From assembly GCA_003586005.1 (NCBI GenBank), contig NSKI01000010.1, positions 1-64,000 on the forward strand: a stretch of DNA of 64,000 nucleotides. Reading direction: 5' to 3'. Shown one piece after another: positions 62,454 through 64,000 of the stretch (position 1 is its first letter; each line of letters begins with the position of its first letter). Position numbers and translations under genes: made by a program. The DNA is from Haloplasmatales bacterium 4B (GTDB lineage: Bacteria > Bacillota_I > Bacilli_A > Haloplasmatales > Haloplasmataceae). Below the pieces are notes generated by a model. The model was not told where the DNA came from and made no database searches. It saw only the letters and a program-made list of their open reading frames with translations.

Positions 62454-63964
62454 TGGATATATTAGGTTATAAAAAAGATTATCAGTTATTTGCAGGTACT
62501 CGCAGCAAAATTAAGCCAAGCATCATTAAATCATCTAAAAACAATCAGAGTAATAATAAAAAAAGACTAAGTATAAAACATGTTTTAGATGAAATTGCAC
62601 TAAAAGATGGGATGACTTTATCTTTTCACCATCATTTACGTAATGGTGATTATATTTTAAATATGGTAATGGAAGAAATAACAAGAAGAAACGTAAAAGA
62701 TGTAACTATTTTTGCTAGTTCAATATTTCCGTGCCATAAGGATTTAGTTAAATATATTGAGCAAGGAATTGTGACACAAATCTATGCCGCATTTATTTCG
62801 GGACCAGTCTCAGAAGCTATTAGCGAAGGAAAATTAAAAAAAGTTGCGGTTATGCATACACATGGTGGGAGAGCTCGAATTGTTGAAAGCGGAGAATTAA
62901 CAATAGACCTTGCCTTTATCGGTGCCCCAACTTGTGATCAAACCGGTAATATAACTGGAAAAATCGGTAAAAGTGCATGTGGGTCTATTGGGTATGCTGT
63001 AACAGATGCTCATTTTGCGAAGACTACAATCGCAATTACAGATAATTTAGTTGATGAGCTAGATGATTTTCAAATAGGTGGTCAATATATTGATTATATT
63101 GTTGAAGTTGATGCAATTGGTGATAGCAAGGGAATCGTTTCTGGAACTACGGAAATTACAAAGAATCCGATTGGTTTAAAAATAGCTAAATTAGCTACAG
63201 ATGTTATTAAATATTCAGGATATTTTAAAAATGGTTTTTCATTTCAAACTGGTGCTGGAGGAACAAGTCTTGCGGTATCGGAATATCTAAAGAAACTAAT
63301 GAAAGATGAAAATATAAAAGGAAGTTACGCTTTAGGGGGAATTACTTCGTATATCGTAGATATGCTTAAGGAAGGCTTGTTTGAAAAATTATATGATGTG
63401 CAATGTTTTGATCTAGGTTCAGTAGAGTCTATTGCCACAAACCCAAATCATATTGCGATAAGCGCTTCAAAATATGCCAACATTTTAGATGATTGCCTTA
63501 TTAACAATTTAGATTTTGTTATCTTAGGAGCTACAGAAATAGATTTAGATTTTAATGTAAATGTGACTACTACCTCAACTGGTGAAATTATGGGTGGGTC
63601 TGGTGGTCATAGTGATACTGCTTATGGTGCTAAGGTTACGATTGTTGTATCGCAATTATTTAACGCGAGAATTCCCGTTATTAAAAATAAGGTTATTTGT
63701 AAAACAACTCCAGGTGAAACAGTAGATGTATTAGTAACTGAACGAGGAATTGCGATAAATCCTCTTAGAACAGATTTAGTAGAGAAATTTAAAAACACTA
63801 ATCTACCAATAAAAACAATCGAAGAATTAAAAGCAATAAGTGATAATTTAGTCGGTATTCCAAAAGAAATAGACTTTGATGATAAAATAGTTGCTGTTGT
63901 TGAATATCGTGATGGGACAGTTATTGATGTTATTCATAAAAAAAATATAAATAACAAGGGCTAG
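62453..63964 (+). CDS. citF: Citrate/citramalate lyase alpha subunit (CoA transferase)
   Basis: A 503-residue alpha subunit that swaps the acetyl group on the carrier protein for the substrate acid. Visible family parts are GMTLSFHHHLRNGDYILNMV, VMHTHGGRARIVESGEL, GAPTCDQTGNITG, NGFSFQTGAGGTSLAVSEYL and GEIMGGSGGHSDTAYG. Full length and in frame to TAG 63962-63964. It is the last complete gene in the window; the final 36 bases show no start of another gene. The enzyme that would hydrate mesaconate to citramalate (mesaconase) has not been seen and may follow. Confidence 0.96.
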   Translation: MDILGYKKDYQLFAGTRSKIKPSIIKSSKNNQSNNKKRLSIKHVLDEIALKDGMTLSFHHHLRNGDYILNMVMEEITRRNVKDVTIFASSIFPCHKDLVKYIEQGIVTQIYAAFISGPVSEAISEGKLKKVAVMHTHGGRARIVESGELTIDLAFIGAPTCDQTGNITGKIGKSACGSIGYAVTDAHFAKTTIAITDNLVDELDDFQIGGQYIDYIVEVDAIGDSKGIVSGTTEITKNPIGLKIAKLATDVIKYSGYFKNGFSFQTGAGGTSLAVSEYLKKLMKDENIKGSYALGGITSYIVDMLKEGLFEKLYDVQCFDLGSVESIATNPNHIAISASKYANILDDCLINNLDFVILGATEIDLDFNVNVTTTSTGEIMGGSGGHSDTAYGAKVTIVVSQLFNARIPVIKNKVICKTTPGETVDVLVTERGIAINPLRTDLVEKFKNTNLPIKTIEELKAISDNLVGIPKEIDFDDKIVAVVEYRDGTVIDVIHKKNINNKG

Positions 63965-64000
63965 GAAGAGATGATATTATACCTATAGAGTAGACACATA

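Overview
The window looks like a chromosomal segment of a low-GC Bacillota (Firmicutes) bacterium. The evidence is very AT-rich DNA, strong AGGAGG-type ribosome binding sites, a tiny YjcZ-type sporulation protein, and the Gram-positive block hprK-lgt-ppaX-trxB-rapZ-yvcK-whiA. TGA is used as a stop, so it is not a recoded mollicute. A Haloplasma/Turicibacter/Erysipelotrichia-like relative is plausible, but I cannot fix the genus from sequence alone. I found no rRNA, tRNA or CRISPR array.

Layout. (1) 1-4.9 kb: a loose region of spore-related and small genes (Met-rich repeat protein, YjcZ, DUF4397 protein) mixed with genes broken by in-frame stops (DsrE-like, glyoxalase/VOC, a GHKL kinase tail). 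(2) 4.9-16 kb: housekeeping genes: uvrA, a VanZ-like protein, then hprK-lgt-ppaX-trxB and rapZ-yvcK-whiA, then ridA. (3) 16-19.7 kb: an AhpD-like protein beside a lipoyl-domain dihydrolipoyl dehydrogenase, and a flavoprotein. (4) 19.8-26.4 kb: a complete histidine-to-glutamate operon (hutH, hutU, ftcD, and a hutI-cyclodeaminase fusion) behind a perfect CcpA (cre) box. (5) 26.8-29.9 kb: a methyltransferase, a decayed methyltransferase, a decayed IS4/IS1634-type transposase and an L-asparaginase. (6) 30.2-47.6 kb: a 16-gene, one-strand signalling and membrane locus (below). (7) 48-54.2 kb: a pair of ABC exporters and two methyltransferases. (8) 54.4-64 kb: citC-citX-citG-glmS-glmL-glmE-mal-citD-citE-citF, the methylaspartate route of glutamate fermentation with a citrate-lyase-type (probably citramalate) lyase and its maturation genes, again with a cre-like box upstream.

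Parts 4 and 8 form one metabolic story. Histidine is degraded to glutamate, and glutamate passes through 3-methylaspartate, mesaconate and citramalate to acetate and pyruvate. Mesaconase is the one step not seen in the window. Asparaginase adds to the amino-acid-fermenting picture.

The most unusual region is 30.2-47.6 kb. It encodes a surface-anchored protein of about 11 Ig-like repeats, a large membrane protein, and two vWA/PP2C-phosphatase/kinase sets resembling TerY-P triads. Between these sets lie an SPFH/zinc-ribbon protein, two small coiled-coil proteins, a helical protein that reads like a eukaryotic/archaeal ESCRT-III (CHMP) subunit with a C-terminal MIM1-like motif, a Vps4/CdvC-like AAA ATPase with an N-terminal MIT-like domain, and a tail-anchored zinc-ribbon protein. 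A seven-repeat RCC1 propeller closes the locus. I infer a phosphorylation-controlled, ESCRT-like membrane-remodelling machine linked to the cell surface. The individual domain calls are readings from sequence; the system as a whole is a hypothesis.
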